Positions 63,426 to 64,000 of a stretch of DNA of 64,000 bases are shown here, piece after piece. The notes beneath the pieces were generated by a model. That model did not search any database. It saw only the letters and a list, made by a program, of their open reading frames with translations, and was not told the DNA's origin. Location: contig NZ_JANTPT010000001.1 in NCBI RefSeq assembly GCF_024753565.1, positions 1,259,969-1,323,968 of the forward strand. The letters run 5' to 3'. The stretch is from Mechercharimyces sp. CAU 1602. Its GTDB lineage: Bacteria; Bacillota; Bacilli; Thermoactinomycetales; JANTPT01. The first letter of the stretch is position 1. The number at the start of each line of letters is the position of its first letter. The translations under genes and the position numbers were made by a program.

Positions 63426-64000
63426 GCATACTCACGATAAAGGCCTGAACATTGATAGGATTTCCCAGCATATTGAAACGCATCCCTAAAAATGTGAAGA
63501 GGACGTTCCTGTTCAGCTAGTTGAAAGTATAGCGTAATCTGTGGAGATTGACCAGATACTTGGGCCGATGAGTTCGAACGGCATTCCTCCACTTTGCGCA
63601 AAACGCGTAACAAACGATCTTTCTCTTTCGTAGAGCCCAACTTCACCGCTTCTCTTTCTTTATCGGTGCGTTGCTTCGCTACCCACTGAAAAGTAAAGAG
63701 CGTACGTACATCATCTGCATTAAAAGAAGGAGTAGGTAGCCACTCTTCTAAAGTAGTGACTAATTTAGCATCCACTTTATAATCCATCCGCTCTGCTCCA
63801 TAGTGGAAACGTATTGTCGTTTTATCCAACACTTCTATCCGCTCTTCGGCCACAGGATTCCCACTGGATAAATGAATCTGAAAACGAGGAAAAGAAGGCT
63901 GATCCACGTTTTTAGTCTCCTCCTTCACAATCGCGGTCTGTAGCCGCTCAAGCAGCCGCTTACTTTCACCCTTAGAAAGTTCTTTTTTTTCACCAATATC
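63413..64000 (-). CDS. Unrecognised protein (5' end outside window)
   Basis: The reading frame is open from 63413 to the window edge, at least 195 residues. A GTG at 63928 has no ribosome-binding site, and the 24 codons before it (DIGEKKELSKGESKRLLERL and four more) look coding, so the true start is probably outside. The protein is charged, rich in Glu, Arg and Lys, with alternating beta-like segments such as FQIHLSSGNPVAEERIEV and QITLYFQLAEQERPLHIF, and no membrane helix. It ends at a terminator before sucC. In B. subtilis ylqG and ylqH lie there; I cannot assign it to either. Confidence 0.7.
   Translation of the reverse strand, partial: DIGEKKELSKGESKRLLERLQTAIVKEETKNVDQPSFPRFQIHLSSGNPVAEERIEVLDKTTIRFHYGAERMDYKVDAKLVTTLEEWLPTPSFNADDVRTLFTFQWVAKQRTDKEREAVKLGSTKEKDRLLRVLRKVEECRSNSSAQVSGQSPQITLYFQLAEQERPLHIFRDAFQYAGKSYQCSGLYREYASLD

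Overview
The window is a chromosomal segment of an endospore-forming, low-to-moderate GC Gram-positive bacterium of the Bacillales. The evidence is the Bacillus-type order of sucCD-dprA-topA-hslVU-codY-rpsB-tsf-pyrH-frr-uppS-cdsA-dxr-rseP-proS-polC-rimP-nusA-ylxR-ylxQ-infB-ylxP-rbfA-nrnA-truB-ribF-rpsO-pnp-ylxY-mlpA-dut-ymxH-dpaA-dpaB-asd-dapG-dapA-rnj-tepA-ylzJ-spoIIIE, almost all on the minus strand. Dipicolinate synthase, SpoIIIE and a Spo0E-like protein point to sporulation. codY is followed directly by rpsB, with none of the flagellar/chemotaxis genes that Bacillus subtilis carries there, so the organism may be non-motile; a Thermoactinomycetaceae-like bacterium is my best guess, by inference only. 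No rRNA, tRNA, IS element, prophage or CRISPR array was seen.

Layout, left to right: a nucleoside-type BMP ABC transporter (1-2851), then spoIIIE, ylzJ and tepA (3027-6363). An insertion relative to Bacillus order holds a plus-strand SRPBCC protein and a SWIM/SNF2 helicase (6508-10283). RNase J and the dapA-dapG-asd lysine/DAP operon follow (10487-15499), the latter behind a structured leader with a terminator-like hairpin. Next come dpaB, dpaA and ymxH with a good sigma-K promoter match before dpaA, a short Spo0E-like gene, dut, mlpA, ylxY, pnp and rpsO (15846-23328). A second insertion holds an MFS transporter, an sdpR-sdpI pair without its toxin genes, and a plus-strand amino-acid racemase (23524-26949). 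The ribF-to-rimP translation/transcription operon spans 27023-34974.

The most unusual part flanks polC (36553-40845). On one side is a plus-strand trypsin-like protease; on the other are a plus-strand Asp23/Gls24-family gene and a tandem array of eleven small paralogous genes (41601-45895). Each paralog has a nearly invariant basic/hydrophobic core of about 56 residues and a variable, mostly acidic Ala/Pro/Gly-rich C-terminal tail. Every copy starts with TTG behind an extended Shine-Dalgarno sequence, most have a shared two-block promoter-like element, and several keep a terminator hairpin, so the repeated unit is a complete expression cassette. A 46-bp perfect palindrome lies between copies 1 and 2. 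I do not recognise the family, and its function is unknown.

The right part (45966-63317) is conserved: proS, rseP, isoprenoid and lipid genes (dxr, cdsA, uppS), frr, pyrH, tsf, rpsB, codY, hslUV, topA, dprA and sucDC. A partial unrecognised gene runs off the right edge.
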